From Methylobacterium bullatum (lineage in GTDB: Bacteria > Pseudomonadota > Alphaproteobacteria > Rhizobiales > Beijerinckiaceae): 38,008 bases of DNA. Positions within the stretch are counted from its first letter, which is position 1, and every line of letters begins with the position of its first letter. Both the position numbers and the translations under genes were made by a program. The DNA is taken from contig NZ_NKUG01000040.1 in assembly GCF_014845095.1 (NCBI RefSeq), positions 1 through 38,008 on the forward strand, given 5' to 3'. Of this stretch, positions 7,646 to 17,313 are shown in pieces. The notes beneath the pieces are model-generated. The model worked only from the letters and a program-made list of their open reading frames with translations, did not search any database and was not told the DNA's origin.

Positions 7646-7671
7646 GTGGCATACCAAATACCAACTGTCAA
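7646..7671 (-). promoter_or_regulatory. Predicted oxc promoter with operator palindrome 3
   Basis: On the minus strand a consensus TTGACA (7671-7666) is followed after one base by TTGGTATTTGGTATGCCAC (7664-7646), the third copy of the cluster palindrome (TGG.AT-N5-AT.CCA). The spacing is identical to the CBS-gene promoter at 696-721 on the plus strand. The -10 hexamer is poorly conserved (CACCAA or ACCAAT). A repressor bound here would block RNA polymerase on the oxc-frc operon; the regulator is predicted to be the adjacent GntR protein. Confidence 0.6.
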
Positions 7672-7874
7672 ACGGTTTTGCATGATCTTGCCGGTTTGGT
7701 CGGGCTTCAGCGAATTCGCGGCACTGAAACGAACGAGACGATGGCGAGTGCGGCATCGACGCGGCTCCAACGACCGAATGCATGTCCTCCGGATTGCTAG
7801 GACAAGAGATGCCACTATTCTTGTGTTGAAGGATTTCTTTGCCCCGAAGCGTTCCTTGTATTTCGAACGCGGGT

Positions 7875-7893
7875 TTGGCATGCTTCACACCAA
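7875..7893. promoter_or_regulatory. Operator-like palindrome 4, upstream of gntR
   Basis: TTGGCATGCTTCACACCAA keeps the TTGG...CCAA ends and the TG/CA inner contacts of the cluster palindrome. It is centred 57 nt before the gntR start codon and overlaps the -10 position that would go with TTGTAT at 7856-7861. This fits autoregulation of gntR. It is the weakest of the four copies. Confidence 0.5.
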
Positions 7894-7940
7894 GTGTGCT
7901 CGACCCTGTGTGCGAGTTGAAATCATTCTAGGTGTCGAAA

Positions 7941-8633
7941 ATGGTTAAGACGGATACGTTTCAAGTAAAGCCCATCGTTGCGACTTCGAGCTTGCGTGCA
8001 TTGGCCTACGACGCGCTCAAGGAAGCAATCACGAATATGAACATCTATAATCAGCGCGAGGAGGTGAGGCTCGACGAGAGGAAGCTGTCTCTCAACCTGG
8101 GAGTGAGCCGCACCCCGGTGCGCGAAGCGCTGACGGTACTCGAGCAGGAAGGTTTCGTACGGTTCGAGGCCCGGCGCGGCGTCTTCGTGATCAAGAAGTC
8201 GAAGAAGGAGATCGTCAGCATGATCCAGGCCTGGTCGGCCCTGGAGAGCATGGCCGCTCGCCTCGCGTGCGAGCGAGCCACAGACGAGCAGTTACACTGC
8301 CTGCGCGAGCATTTCCCGGAATTTTACGAGGGTCGTCCGTCGGATCATCTCGACGAGTATTCGGAAGCCAATATCCGCTTCCACCAGAAGATCATTTCGC
8401 TGGGCCAGTGCGACGTCATCAAGGACATCACCAGCAATCTGCTCATGCACGTTCGCGGCATCCGCAACACGGCCATGCGTCAGGGCGACCGTGCCGCCAA
8501 CTCGATCAAGGAACACGTGGCGATCATCAAGGCGCTCGAGGCGCGCGACGCGGAACTTGCCGAACGCCTGGTGCGTGAGCACGGCCTCGGGCTCGCCAGC
8601 CATGTGGAGAAGTACGGCGACTATCTCGACTGA
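7941..8633 (+). CDS. GntR-family regulator, FadR/FCD subfamily, probable oxalate-cluster regulator
   Basis: The product is 230 aa from ATG 7941, which has AGG at 7930-7932; a GTG at 7932 is an alternative start. The N-terminal winged helix-turn-helix (residues ~15-80) contains the GntR signature LSLNLGVSRTPVREALTVLE and a wing EGFVRFEARRGVFVIKK. The C-terminal all-helical FCD domain (about 85-215) shows IRFHQKIISLG and the metal/ligand His region KEHVAIIKALEARD, followed by REHGLGLASH. FCD regulators bind small carboxylic acids and release DNA. The gene is divergent from oxc, and the 19-bp palindromes upstream of itself, oxc, the CBS gene and the transporter are plausible targets. The ligand may be oxalate, oxalyl-CoA or formate; none is shown by the sequence. 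Confidence 0.9.
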   Translation: MVKTDTFQVKPIVATSSLRALAYDALKEAITNMNIYNQREEVRLDERKLSLNLGVSRTPVREALTVLEQEGFVRFEARRGVFVIKKSKKEIVSMIQAWSALESMAARLACERATDEQLHCLREHFPEFYEGRPSDHLDEYSEANIRFHQKIISLGQCDVIKDITSNLLMHVRGIRNTAMRQGDRAANSIKEHVAIIKALEARDAELAERLVREHGLGLASHVEKYGDYLD

Positions 8634-9049
8634 GCGGCATCGTCGCCGGTTTCCGGTCGCTGCGACCGCCAATGTCGGCGAACGAGACGAAACAGCCGGC
8701 TTCGGTCGGATCGAAGCGTCTGTATCGGCTCGCCGATCCGTCGCAGTGATCGAAACGAATCCCCGATTCTCCGGCGAAGCCATCGACCGGTGGCACCGTC
8801 GCTATTGAACCACCACGCCGAGGCGATCGGCCCTCGCGGTGGGATGTCGTCGGGATGGAGCGGACTTGCGAGGCGCGAACCGCCAGCCGGGCTCCGGCGC
8901 CGGGATGCCGGCGAATGTCCGCCCAGGAACAAACTCTACCACCGCGTTAACGGAACCCTTGCAGAACACTTCCAGAACGTCTACCGTGTTCGTGTTTTGT
9001 TTCAGCGGCGTTAGTCGCGGCCATTGGCTTCAGTGGAAGAGTGATCTGT
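8634..9049. other. 416-nt intergenic region with the lexA operator
   Basis: The first ~310 nt contain no supported gene and no clear terminator for gntR. The last ~90 nt hold the SOS box (8964-8978) and the lexA ribosome site. Confidence 0.55.
8964..8978 (+). promoter_or_regulatory. LexA (SOS) box of the alphaproteobacterial type
   Basis: GAACACTTCCAGAAC is an exact GAAC-N7-GAAC direct repeat, the LexA site known from alphaproteobacteria, lying 71 nt before the lexA start codon. A second, imperfect GTTC-N7-GTTT follows at 8988-9002 in the opposite orientation. This supports autoregulation of lexA. Confidence 0.85.
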
Positions 9050-9787
9050 ATGTTGACGCGTAAGCAGCTGGATCTTCTCCAATTCATTCAGCAACGGATG
9101 CAGGGGAGTGGTGTCCCGCCCTCGTTCGACGAGATGAAGGATGCGCTCGATCTCAAGTCGAAATCGGGTATCCACCGGCTGATCACGGCCCTCGAAGAGC
9201 GCGGGTTCCTGCGGCGCCTGCCGAATAGGGCCAGGGCGATCGAGGTGATCCGGATGCCCGAAAGCCTGACCGGCGCCCCCGCGCCGAAGCCGGCTCCCGC
9301 CGGCGAAGTCCGCCGCTTTACGCCCAGCGTCGTCGAGGGCGGACGGTCCAAGGCGACGCCATCCATGCGCCCGCCTACGACCCAGGCTCAGGACGAGAGC
9401 GGACGGGCCATCACCATCCCGGTCATGGGTCGGATCGCGGCCGGTACGCCGATCTCGGCGATCCAGAACCAAAGTCACTCGGTCACGCTGTCTCCCGACT
9501 TCCTATCGGGGGGCGAGCATTATGCCCTCGAGGTGCGCGGCGATTCGATGATCGAAGCGGGTATTCTCGACGGCGATCTGGTGGTGATCAAGAAGCAGGA
9601 CACCGCGAATACGGGAGACATCATCGTGGCCCTCATCGACGATGAGGAAGCCACTCTGAAACGCCTGCGTCGTCGCGGTTCCTCCATCGCCCTGGAGGCC
9701 GCCAACCCCGCCTATGAGACGAGGGTGCTGGGTCCCGACCGTGTACAGATCCAGGGTCGCCTGGTCAGCCTCGTCCGCCGCTACTGA
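9050..9787 (+). CDS. lexA: LexA, SOS repressor
   Basis: LexA represses DNA-damage genes and cleaves itself when RecA filaments form. The ATG at 9050 gives [16 protein letters not shown], the standard N terminus, behind GGAAGAG; an in-frame GTG at 9041 is less likely. The product is 245 aa. Residues 1-70 form the winged helix-turn-helix ([20 protein letters not shown] is the recognition part), followed by a Pro/Ala-rich linker. The C-terminal S24 peptidase domain has the cleavage bond Ala131-Gly132 in RIAAGTP, nucleophile Ser166 in RGDSMIEAG and general base Lys204 in EEATLKRL. It reads away from gntR and overlaps the end of comEC by 7 bp in a convergent arrangement. Confidence 0.97.
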   Translation: MLTRKQLDLLQFIQQRMQGSGVPPSFDEMKDALDLKSKSGIHRLITALEERGFLRRLPNRARAIEVIRMPESLTGAPAPKPAPAGEVRRFTPSVVEGGRSKATPSMRPPTTQAQDESGRAITIPVMGRIAAGTPISAIQNQSHSVTLSPDFLSGGEHYALEVRGDSMIEAGILDGDLVVIKKQDTANTGDIIVALIDDEEATLKRLRRRGSSIALEAANPAYETRVLGPDRVQIQGRLVSLVRRY

Positions 9788-12042
9788 GGCCGGTCCGAGG
9801 GTGTGTCCGGCAATGGATCGCCTTCGTCGATCTCGGGATCCTGTAGTTTCGCGGTCTCGGCCGGTGTCGAGGGCACAGGCGAGGCCTCGGCCATGACCCG
9901 CCGCCACGGAGGCCGGACGTTCGGCGAGCGTGCCGATGTCGCGACAGGACCGTCCGGCCCGAAGCGAACTGCTGTCGCCCCCCGCTCCGCCAGGAACGCC
10001 CGATCGACGATGAGGCCGGCGCGGCATCCTTTGGGAGCGTCGCGGCGGGCTATGATGATGCTTGCCCTCTCACAATCCTCGGTAAAGGCTCGCTTGTCCT
10101 TGACGAGCGCCACGATGCGCCGTGTCTCCGTCCCTGCGGTGCAGCCGACCGCATCGCAACGGCCTTTCGTGGAGACGGATACGGCACCGGCCTTCCGAGA
10201 ATCGCCGTCCGCCTTGAGCCATTGTTCGAGGACGAAGGCGGGCGGGTTTCCGAGGATTGCGAGCCGGCCGTCTGGGTCGCGCAGGGCCGCGCCCCCACCC
10301 TCCCGGTCGATATAGAGGTCGTAGCGAGGTGGCGTGGCGGCGAGCGCGATGCCGAGGGCGGCCGGAGCGAGGCCGATCCAGCGCAGCCCCGACACGGGGA
10401 GCGTCAGCAGGAGCAGGGCGAGGGCCAGCAGGCAGAGGGCCGTGCTGCCATAGGCCGGCACGACGAGGGTGGCGTGGCCAAACCCGCTGATCCACCCGGA
10501 GATCGTGAGCATCCCCCGTACCGCGAGCCCCATCGCCCACCAGACCGGCTGATCGAGGGCAAAGGGATAGGCGAGGATTCCGAGCACCGCCGCCGGCATC
10601 ACCGCCAGAGATACGAGGGGCAAGGTCAGCGCGTTGCCGACGATGCCGAACGGCTGGACGGTCTGGAAATGATAGGTCGCGAACGGCGCCGTCGCGATCT
10701 GGGCGACCATGGTCGTCGCCAGGGTGCCGAGGACCGCGACGGCGAGGAACCGCCATGCGCGGGCCAAGAGGCTGGCGCCTTCGCGTGGCGGCATCCAGCG
10801 ATTGAGCGTGCCCGCGCAGGCGATGAGGCCGGCCACCGCGCCGAAGGACATTTGGAAGCTCGGGCCGAGTAGCCCGTCGGGCTCGCGCGCGAGGGCGATC
10901 AGCGCGGCCAGGGCGAGGTTGCGCATGCTGAGCGCGGGACGATCTACGAGGATCGCGCCCAGCATCACGAGGGTCATGATGAGCGATCGCTCGGCGGCGA
11001 TGTCCCAGCCCGAGAAGACGCAATAGGCGGTGACGCCGACCATGGCGAAACCGGCGGCGATCTTCTTGATCGGCCAGATGAGGGCGAGGCCCGGGACGAG
11101 GGCGAGGAGCGCGCGAACGAGCCAGAACACCACTCCGGCAGCGAGTACCATGTGGAGCCCGGAAATCGAGACCACGTGGTAGATCCCCGCCGCGCGCAGG
11201 ACATCGTTGGTCTCGGCATTGATGAGGCCGCGCTTGCCCGTCACCAGGGCCGCCGCCACCGCGCCGGCCTGCCCGCCATTGGCATCGGTGATCCGGCGGG
11301 TCAGCGCGTTGCGCGCATCGTCCACGGCAGCGGCGAGCGAGACCTGCCAGGGCAAGGGTCTCGGCGGAGGCTTCACCTCGATCTTGCCCACGAGGGAGCC
11401 GACTGCGCCGATCCCGCGAAAGTAGGCATCGCGCGCGAAATCGTATCCGCCGGGCCGGGCCGCCTCGGGCGGGGGCAGGAGCCGCGCCATCGCCGAGATG
11501 TAATCGCCGGGCTTCAGGGAGAGCGCCTTTTTGTACGACACGCGAACCCGCGTCGGCCGGCGATCCGGGGTCAGGGTGCCGAAACTCTCCACGAGGACGA
11601 TGAGCCGCGCACCGACCTCCCGCTCGTCGAGGGCTTCCACGAGGCCGGTGAGCGGCGCGATGGTCGTCCGGGCCAGGACGGGCGCCGCCACGATCCGCAG
11701 GCGCAACACAGCGGCCGAGAAGCCGAGGAAGGACGCGGCGAGTCCGAGAACCAGAGCGAGGGCGACGGGCCTTGAACCGAGGAACGGTACGGCGGCCGAG
11801 AGGGCGAGCGCCACGAGGAGCGGTGCCGCCAGCGATGGCTCGCCGTTGGTGGCGGTGAAACAGACGAGAATGCCGAGGCCGAATGCGACGGCGAGCCACG
11901 GAAACAGGCGGCGCTGTTCGGATTCCTCCGCGAGCCCGCCGGCGAACCAGCGTTTTGCCGCCTCTACCATAGCCGACGGGGATCGCGGTCGGGCCAGGCC
12001 CGCAAACGTCGCGCCCTTTGCTCGCGCGCTGGCCTGGGCCAT
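9781..12042 (-). CDS. comEC: ComEC/Rec2-family DNA-uptake channel protein, 753 aa
   Basis: In naturally competent bacteria ComEC carries single-stranded DNA across the inner membrane. The start ATG at 12040-12042 has AGGGAG about 12 nt upstream, and an internal ATG at 11970 is possible. The order is: a basic N-terminal tail, a cluster of membrane spans (residues ~45-115), a soluble DUF4131-like part (~120-250), then the ComEC core with [33 protein letters not shown] and many spans to ~570. The C-terminal ~160 residues are soluble but show no HxHxDH metal motif, so a metallo-beta-lactamase-type nuclease, if descended from one, is degenerate. Many alphaproteobacteria keep this gene next to lexA and gltX without known competence. 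Confidence 0.9.
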   Translation of the reverse strand: MAQASARAKGATFAGLARPRSPSAMVEAAKRWFAGGLAEESEQRRLFPWLAVAFGLGILVCFTATNGEPSLAAPLLVALALSAAVPFLGSRPVALALVLGLAASFLGFSAAVLRLRIVAAPVLARTTIAPLTGLVEALDEREVGARLIVLVESFGTLTPDRRPTRVRVSYKKALSLKPGDYISAMARLLPPPEAARPGGYDFARDAYFRGIGAVGSLVGKIEVKPPPRPLPWQVSLAAAVDDARNALTRRITDANGGQAGAVAAALVTGKRGLINAETNDVLRAAGIYHVVSISGLHMVLAAGVVFWLVRALLALVPGLALIWPIKKIAAGFAMVGVTAYCVFSGWDIAAERSLIMTLVMLGAILVDRPALSMRNLALAALIALAREPDGLLGPSFQMSFGAVAGLIACAGTLNRWMPPREGASLLARAWRFLAVAVLGTLATTMVAQIATAPFATYHFQTVQPFGIVGNALTLPLVSLAVMPAAVLGILAYPFALDQPVWWAMGLAVRGMLTISGWISGFGHATLVVPAYGSTALCLLALALLLLTLPVSGLRWIGLAPAALGIALAATPPRYDLYIDREGGGAALRDPDGRLAILGNPPAFVLEQWLKADGDSRKAGAVSVSTKGRCDAVGCTAGTETRRIVALVKDKRAFTEDCERASIIIARRDAPKGCRAGLIVDRAFLAERGATAVRFGPDGPVATSARSPNVRPPWRRVMAEASPVPSTPAETAKLQDPEIDEGDPLPDTPSDRPQ

Positions 12043-12220
12043 CTGCCGCTGCGTCTCCCTCAGGGCTCACCCTTTTGGAGAGAGCCCGCACGAGCGGCAC
12101 CGCCTCCGCCTCGCGACTCGGCGCCACGTTTTCTTAACGTCACCGCAAACGCATGCTACATGCGCCGATCCGGGCCGGTCGATCCGCCCTCCCACCTTCA
12201 CGCACAAGTTTAGCCGCCCG

Positions 12221-13648
12221 ATGTCGTCACCCGTCGTTACGCGTTTTGCCCCCTCCCCCACGGGGTACCTGCATATCGGGGGAGCGCGCACGGCGCTCTT
12301 CAACTGGCTCTATGCCCGCCATTTCGGCGGTCGCATGCTGCTGAGGATCGAGGATACCGACCGGGAGCGCTCCACCCAGGGCGCCATCGACGCGATCCTC
12401 GAAGGGTTGCGCTGGCTCGGCCTGGATTGGGACGGAGACGTCGTATACCAGTTCGCCCGCGCGGATCGGCACCGCCAGGTCGCGGAAAGCCTGCTCGCCT
12501 CGGGCAACGCCTATCACTGCTATGCGACGCCGGACGAGCTCACCGCCATGCGCGAGGCCGCGCGCGCCGAAGGCCGCCCGATGCGTTACGATGGCCGCTG
12601 GCGCGACCGCGATCCGGCCGAGGCACCGGCCGGTGTTAAGCCGGTGATCCGCCTGCGCGCTCCGTCCGACGGCGAAACGGTGGTGGAAGATCAGGTCCAG
12701 GGCCGCGTGACCTGGGCCAACAAGGATCTCGACGATCTCGTCCTGCTGCGCTCCGACGGTAACCCCACCTACATGCTCGCCGTCGTCGTCGACGATCACG
12801 ACATGGGCGTGACCCACGTGATTCGCGGTGACGACCACCTCACCAACGCCGCCCGGCAGGGACAGATCTACGACGCGCTCGGCTGGTCCGCGCCGATCAT
12901 GGCGCATATCCCGCTGATCCACGGGGCTGACGGCGCCAAACTGTCGAAGCGTCACGGAGCACTCGGTGTCGACGCCTATCGCGACCTTGGCTACCTGCCT
13001 TCGGCCTTACGCAACTACCTCGTCCGCCTGGGCTGGAGCCATGGCGATCAGGAGGTGTTCTCGACCGAGGAGATGATCGCCGCCTTCGACCTGAAGTCGA
13101 TCGGCCGCTCGGCTGCCCGATTCGATTTCGCGAAGCTCGAGAATCTCAACGGGCTCTACATTCGCGGGGCGGACGATGCCGTGCTGATCGATGCGATCGA
13201 GACGATCCTTCCGGTGCTCGCTCCCGATCGCGGATTGCCCACCGCTTTGTCGCCCGAGCTTCGTGCCAAGCTCGGCGCGGCGATGCCCGGTCTCAAGGAG
13301 CGCGCCAAGACCCTCGTGGACCTCCTCGACAGCGCCTATTACCTCACCGCGTCGCGTCCCCTCGGCCTCGACGACAAGGCGAAGGCCCTCCTGAGCGAGG
13401 AAGCTCGCCAGCGTCTCGCGGCGATCCTGCCGGCCCTCGCCGACCTGCCGGAATGGAACGCGGCCAGCACGGAGGGCGCGGTGCGCCGCTTTGCCGAGGA
13501 AAACGCGCTCAAGCTCGGCCTGATCGCCCAGCCATTGCGGGCCGCGCTCACGGGGCGCGCGACCTCTCCGCCGGTCTTCGACGTCATGGCCGTGCTCGGA
13601 CGCGAGGAGTGTCTGGGGCGCCTCGGAGATCAGGCATCCTCGACCTGA
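12221..13648 (+). CDS. gltX: Glutamyl-tRNA synthetase
   Basis: This class I synthetase charges tRNA-Glu (and in many alphaproteobacteria also tRNA-Gln for later amidation). The ATG at 12221 gives [20 protein letters not shown], with the HIGH-type signature HIGG at residues 18-21; the long upstream open frame is non-coding. The KMSKS-type loop is KLSKR at 240-244. At 475 aa it has normal bacterial length, with the C-terminal anticodon-binding helical domain. No strong ribosome site precedes the ATG. It is divergent from comEC by 178 nt and upstream of gltA in the same direction. Confidence 0.96.
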   Translation: MSSPVVTRFAPSPTGYLHIGGARTALFNWLYARHFGGRMLLRIEDTDRERSTQGAIDAILEGLRWLGLDWDGDVVYQFARADRHRQVAESLLASGNAYHCYATPDELTAMREAARAEGRPMRYDGRWRDRDPAEAPAGVKPVIRLRAPSDGETVVEDQVQGRVTWANKDLDDLVLLRSDGNPTYMLAVVVDDHDMGVTHVIRGDDHLTNAARQGQIYDALGWSAPIMAHIPLIHGADGAKLSKRHGALGVDAYRDLGYLPSALRNYLVRLGWSHGDQEVFSTEEMIAAFDLKSIGRSAARFDFAKLENLNGLYIRGADDAVLIDAIETILPVLAPDRGLPTALSPELRAKLGAAMPGLKERAKTLVDLLDSAYYLTASRPLGLDDKAKALLSEEARQRLAAILPALADLPEWNAASTEGAVRRFAEENALKLGLIAQPLRAALTGRATSPPVFDVMAVLGREECLGRLGDQASST

Positions 13649-13877
13649 TCACAGACGCTCGACGGGTGACAGATCGGCCCGGTTTTCGCTTGCGCGGCCG
13701 AGTGGCGAGGGGGATCGGTTGTAGGCGGTGTGCCGATCCGCTAACCCGATAGGTGTGTGAGCACCTGCAGCAAAAGCCTGTTCGTGCGCGCCGGTCCGAA
13801 GTGGCGGATGTCGCCATTCGGGCCGGCGCTACCCTCTGCCAAGGTCTGCCTTCTGCCAAGAAAGGGTCCACGTCTCC

Positions 13878-15167
13878 ATGAGCGCCACCAGCACGATCTC
13901 CGTGGGCGACAACCAAGTCGATCTTCCGATCAAGACCGGTACGATCGGACCCGACGTCATCGACATCGGCAAGCTCCACGCCAAGACCGGCATGTTCACC
14001 TTCGATCCCGGGTTCACCTCCACCGCGTCCTGCGAATCGAAGATCACCTATATCGACGGCGACGCCGGCGTCCTCCTGTATCGCGGCTATCCCATCGAGC
14101 AGATCGCCGAGCAGGGCGACTTCCTCGAGACGTGCTACCTGATGCTGTTCGGTGAATTGCCGACGCCCGCCCAGAAGGCGGATTTCGACTACCGGGTCAC
14201 GCGCCACACCATGGTGCACGACCAGATGAACCGCTTCTTCCAGGGATTCCGCCGCGACGCCCACCCGATGGCGATCATGGTCGCCTGCGTCGGCGCGCTG
14301 TCGGCGTTTTACCACGACTCGACCGACATCTCGGACGACAAGCAGCGCATGATCGCCAGCTTGCGCATGATCGCCAAGATGCCGACGCTCGCGGCGATGG
14401 CTTACAAGTATTCAATCGGCCAGCCCTTCGTCTACCCGAAGAACGACCTCGATTACACCTCGAACTTTCTGCGGATGTGCTTCGCGGTGCCGTGCGAGGA
14501 GTTCGTCGTCAACCCGATCTACGCACGCGCGCTGGACCGGATCTTCATCCTCCACGCCGATCACGAGCAGAACGCCTCGACCTCCACCGTGCGTCTGGCC
14601 GGCTCGTCGGGCGCCAACCCCTTCGCCTGTATCGCCGCCGGCATCGCCTGCCTGTGGGGGCCTGCGCATGGCGGCGCCAACGAGGCGGCGCTCAAGATGC
14701 TGGAAGAGATCGGCACACCCGACAACGTGGCGAAATACGTCGCCAAAGCGAAGGACAAGAACGACCCGTTCCGTCTGATGGGCTTCGGTCACCGGGTCTA
14801 CAAGAACTACGATCCGCGCGCCCGCATCATGCAAAAGACGACGCATGAGGTTCTCAGCCAGCTTGGCATCAAGGACGATCCGCTGCTCGAAGTCGCCGTA
14901 CAGCTCGAGCAGATCGCCCTGAAGGACGAGTACTTCATCGAGAAGAAGCTCTACCCGAACATCGATTTTTATTCCGGCATCACCCTCAAGGCGATGGGCT
15001 TCCCGACCTCGATGTTCACCGTGCTGTTCGCGCTCGCCCGCACCACGGGCTGGATCGCCCAATGGGCCGAGATGATCGAGGATCCCTCGCAGAAGATCGG
15101 CCGCCCGCGCCAGCTCTATATCGGCCCGGACAAGCGCGAATACGTGCCCATCGGCCAGCGCGGCTGA
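13878..15167 (+). CDS. gltA: Citrate synthase (type II)
   Basis: It condenses acetyl-CoA and oxaloacetate to citrate, the entry step of the TCA cycle. The ATG at 13878 follows AAAGGG. The 429-aa product has the catalytic triad of the family: His264 in [11 protein letters not shown], His305 in [14 protein letters not shown] and Asp363 in NIDFYSGI. His229 lies in [11 protein letters not shown]. The N-terminal region (about residues 1-50, with a [20 protein letters not shown] element) is the form found in NADH-regulated hexameric enzymes of Gram-negative bacteria. A strong terminator follows. Confidence 0.97.
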   Translation: MSATSTISVGDNQVDLPIKTGTIGPDVIDIGKLHAKTGMFTFDPGFTSTASCESKITYIDGDAGVLLYRGYPIEQIAEQGDFLETCYLMLFGELPTPAQKADFDYRVTRHTMVHDQMNRFFQGFRRDAHPMAIMVACVGALSAFYHDSTDISDDKQRMIASLRMIAKMPTLAAMAYKYSIGQPFVYPKNDLDYTSNFLRMCFAVPCEEFVVNPIYARALDRIFILHADHEQNASTSTVRLAGSSGANPFACIAAGIACLWGPAHGGANEAALKMLEEIGTPDNVAKYVAKAKDKNDPFRLMGFGHRVYKNYDPRARIMQKTTHEVLSQLGIKDDPLLEVAVQLEQIALKDEYFIEKKLYPNIDFYSGITLKAMGFPTSMFTVLFALARTTGWIAQWAEMIEDPSQKIGRPRQLYIGPDKREYVPIGQRG

Positions 15168-15260
15168 GGCGTTCATTCAAGCAGTCCGCCGTATCCGACC
15201 TCGCTTTCGAAGCGAACGTCACGGAGCGACATGATCTGGTGCAGCAGCAATGAACCGAAG

Positions 15261-15294
15261 GCGGGGTGGCCAGATAGGCTTCCCCGCTTTTTTT
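15261..15294 (+). terminator. Intrinsic terminator of gltA
   Basis: GCGGGG (15261-15266) pairs with CCCCGC (15282-15287), with inner GGCC/GGCT pairing around AGATA, followed by seven T residues (15288-15294). It lies 94 nt after the gltA stop. Confidence 0.85.
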
Positions 15295-15363
15295 GTGGCC
15301 CTCCCCACGACATGAGCCGTCCGAAGAGCGAGGCCTGATCGATCATTGATCAATCGGGCAAAC

Positions 15364-15393
15364 AAAAAGGCCGCCCTCTCGGGCGGCCTTTTT
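15364..15393. terminator. Bidirectional terminator between gltA and rpsD
   Basis: AAAAAGGCCGCCC and GGGCGGCCTTTTT are perfect arms around TCTC, giving a stem with A-run and T-run on either side. It starts 25 nt past the rpsD stop and serves rpsD on the minus strand, and also catches read-through from gltA. Confidence 0.88.
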
Positions 15394-15417
15394 CGTCTCG
15401 GTGATGATCCGGTGGGA

Positions 15418-16035
15418 TCAGCGCGAATAGAACTCGATCACGAGGTTCGGTTCCATCTGGACCGGGTAGGGAACTTCGCTGAGGCTCGGCACGCGGGTGA
15501 CGCGAGCGGTCATCTTGGCGTGATCCACCTCAATGTAGTCCGGCACGTCACGCTCGGCGAGCTGCGAGGCGACGACGACGATCTCGAGCTGCTTCGACGA
15601 ATCCTTCACCTCGATCACGTCGCCCGGCTTCACGAGGAAGCTGGCGATGTTCACGCGACGGCCATTCACCTTGACGTGGCCGTGGTTCACGAACTGGCGG
15701 GCAGCGAACGGGGTCGGCACGAACTTGGCGCGGTACACCACGGCGTCGAGGCGACGCTCCAGCAGGCCGATCAGGTTCTCGCTCGAGTCGCCGCGCAGGC
15801 GGATCGCCTCGGCGTAGTAGCGGCGGAACTGCTTCTCGGTGATGTTCGCGTAGTAGCCCTTGAGCTTCTGCTTGGCACGCAGCTGCGTGCCGAAGTCGGA
15901 CATCTTGCCCTTGCGGCGCTGGCCATGCTGGCCGGGGCCGTACTCGCGGCGATTGACGGGGCTCTTCGGGCGGCCCCAGATGTTCTGGCCCATACGGCGA
16001 TCGAGCTTGTGCTTCGCCTGAATACGTTTTGACAT
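15418..16035 (-). CDS. rpsD: 30S ribosomal protein S4
   Basis: S4 is a primary 16S rRNA-binding protein that starts 30S assembly. The ATG at 16033-16035 follows GAGAGGAA and gives [20 protein letters not shown]. The product is 205 aa, standard for the family. The N-terminal S4 domain has [17 protein letters not shown]. The S4 RNA-binding fold lies near residues 93-155, with [15 protein letters not shown] and [15 protein letters not shown]. As usual in alphaproteobacteria, it stands alone rather than in the alpha operon. It is flanked on both sides by terminators. Confidence 0.98.
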   Translation of the reverse strand: MSKRIQAKHKLDRRMGQNIWGRPKSPVNRREYGPGQHGQRRKGKMSDFGTQLRAKQKLKGYYANITEKQFRRYYAEAIRLRGDSSENLIGLLERRLDAVVYRAKFVPTPFAARQFVNHGHVKVNGRRVNIASFLVKPGDVIEVKDSSKQLEIVVVASQLAERDVPDYIEVDHAKMTARVTRVPSLSEVPYPVQMEPNLVIEFYSR

Positions 16036-16149
16036 CGCGGTTCCTCTCAGCGAGTGAGATTGGTCGAGGAACGCGCCCTCCTCTTTCCGAAGCGGCCCGG
16101 GGCCGAAGCGGAACGACAGAGCGGACATTGCCGCTCACGGGTGCGCTTG

Positions 16150-16180
16150 AAAAAGCTGCGGGGCCCCTCTCGGAGCCCCG
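16150..16180 (-). terminator. Intrinsic terminator of murI
   Basis: Arms at 16159-16167 and 16172-16180 (9 bp, one pair becoming G-U in minus-strand RNA) enclose a 4-nt loop. On the minus strand they are followed by CAGC and a run of five T residues. It lies 60 nt past the murI stop and upstream of rpsD. Confidence 0.75.
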
Positions 16181-16239
16181 TAACTGAGCGGTGCATAGGC
16201 GAGAGAGGCCCGGAGGTCAATGCCGAGGCGGCAACGCAT

Positions 16240-17118
16240 CTATTGCAGAGCGAGCGGCATCATCTCCACGGCGACATCGCCGACGCCCCTGGCATCGAGA
16301 GAGCGACGCAGGGAGGGCGTGATGCCGGCACCGCTGGTGAAGGCCGTCAGCCCCGGAGGGATGTCGTCCAGGGGCTTGCGCCGGGATGGACCGAGAAGCT
16401 GCGTGACCCGGCGGGCGATGGCCGGGGCCGGATCGATCCAGGTCACCTCCCAGGGGGCGAGGCGCTGGAATCGCGTGAGCAGCAGGGGATAATGGGTACA
16501 GGCGAGGCAGACCACGTCCGTACGTCGCCCGTCCTCGCGCTCGACGAAGCATGGGGCGATCTCGGCGGCGATCAACGCGTCGTCGACCGGGCGGCCCGCG
16601 AGTTCGGCCTCGGCATAGGCCGCCAGATTCGGCGATCCGACCAGGGTGACCGCACAGGCGCCCGCATAAGTCTCGATGAGGTCGTGGGTATAGGGCCGCG
16701 CCACAGTGCCAGGCGTCGCCAGGAGGCTGATCCTGCGCGAGCGTGTCGCCTCCGCCGCCGGCTTGATCGGCGGCACGACGCCGACGAACGGTGTCGAAAA
16801 GCGCGCCCGGAGTGCAGGAAGCACCAGGGTCGACGCCGTGTTGCAGGCGATCACGACGAGATCGGGGCCGTGGCGTAGGAGAAGTCTCTCCATCACCGTC
16901 AGGACGCGGGCGACGAGGATGGATTCCGATAGACGCCCGTAGGGAAAGGCGGCGTCATCGGCGGCATAGACGTAACGAGCGTCGGGCCGGGCGCGCCTCA
17001 CTTGTTCGAGAACAGTGAGGCCGCCAAGACCGGAATCGAACACGAGAATGGTTGGGGTCGGCCGGATTTCAGCCGCCAGGGCCGCCGTCATCACTCCTGC
17101 CATCAGATCGATCCGCAT
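16240..17118 (-). CDS. murI: Glutamate racemase
   Basis: It makes D-glutamate for peptidoglycan. The chosen ATG at 17116-17118 has AAGG upstream and gives 292 aa; ATGs at 17103 and 17091 are alternatives, and the longer upstream frame is non-coding. The Asp/Glu racemase motifs are all present: ILVFDSGLGGLTVLE (Asp28), VVIACNTASTLVLPALR with catalytic Cys92, and VVCLACTHYPLLL with catalytic Cys207. The phosphate-free substrate loop AAFPYGRL is at 57-63. The gene is divergent from egtB and ends in its own terminator. Confidence 0.93.
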   Translation of the reverse strand: MRIDLMAGVMTAALAAEIRPTPTILVFDSGLGGLTVLEQVRRARPDARYVYAADDAAFPYGRLSESILVARVLTVMERLLLRHGPDLVVIACNTASTLVLPALRARFSTPFVGVVPPIKPAAEATRSRRISLLATPGTVARPYTHDLIETYAGACAVTLVGSPNLAAYAEAELAGRPVDDALIAAEIAPCFVEREDGRRTDVVCLACTHYPLLLTRFQRLAPWEVTWIDPAPAIARRVTQLLGPSRRKPLDDIPPGLTAFTSGAGITPSLRRSLDARGVGDVAVEMMPLALQ

Positions 17119-17313
17119 ACGAGCCTTGCCTGGACACTGTGCGTGGATGGAGGAGTGTCGGGCCGGCAGGGTTAAGGCCGTGTCACTGAGGCATGAAAAA
17201 GGCCCGGCATTTTTCGCCCATGCGCGCCGCGTCGATGGGCGCAGGCGAACGGCCGTTGCCGAATGGCGGCGGGGCCATATTTCCGCATCATGGATGCGAG
17301 TGGAGTGATCGAC

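Larger units (their letters stand above)
7282..7940. other. 659-nt divergent control region between oxc and gntR
   Basis: No protein-coding gene is supported. The region contains palindromes 3 (7646-7664) and 4 (7875-7893), a minus-strand TTGACA next to palindrome 3, a structured stretch just before oxc (7326-7377), and an isolated TATAAT at 7524-7529 with no good -35 on either side. If the oxc promoter is the one at 7646-7671, the oxc mRNA leader is about 350 nt long. Confidence 0.6.

Noticed and set aside
10070..12127. 685-residue minus-strand frame overlapping comEC
   Set aside because: It is Arg/Pro-rich and featureless, while the comEC frame has clear membrane spans and family motifs.
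13690..13730. tRNA-Ser/Leu-like segment GCGGCCGAGTGGCGAGG
   Set aside because: Only a D-arm-like string is present; no acceptor stem, anticodon arm or TTC-type arm can be formed around it.
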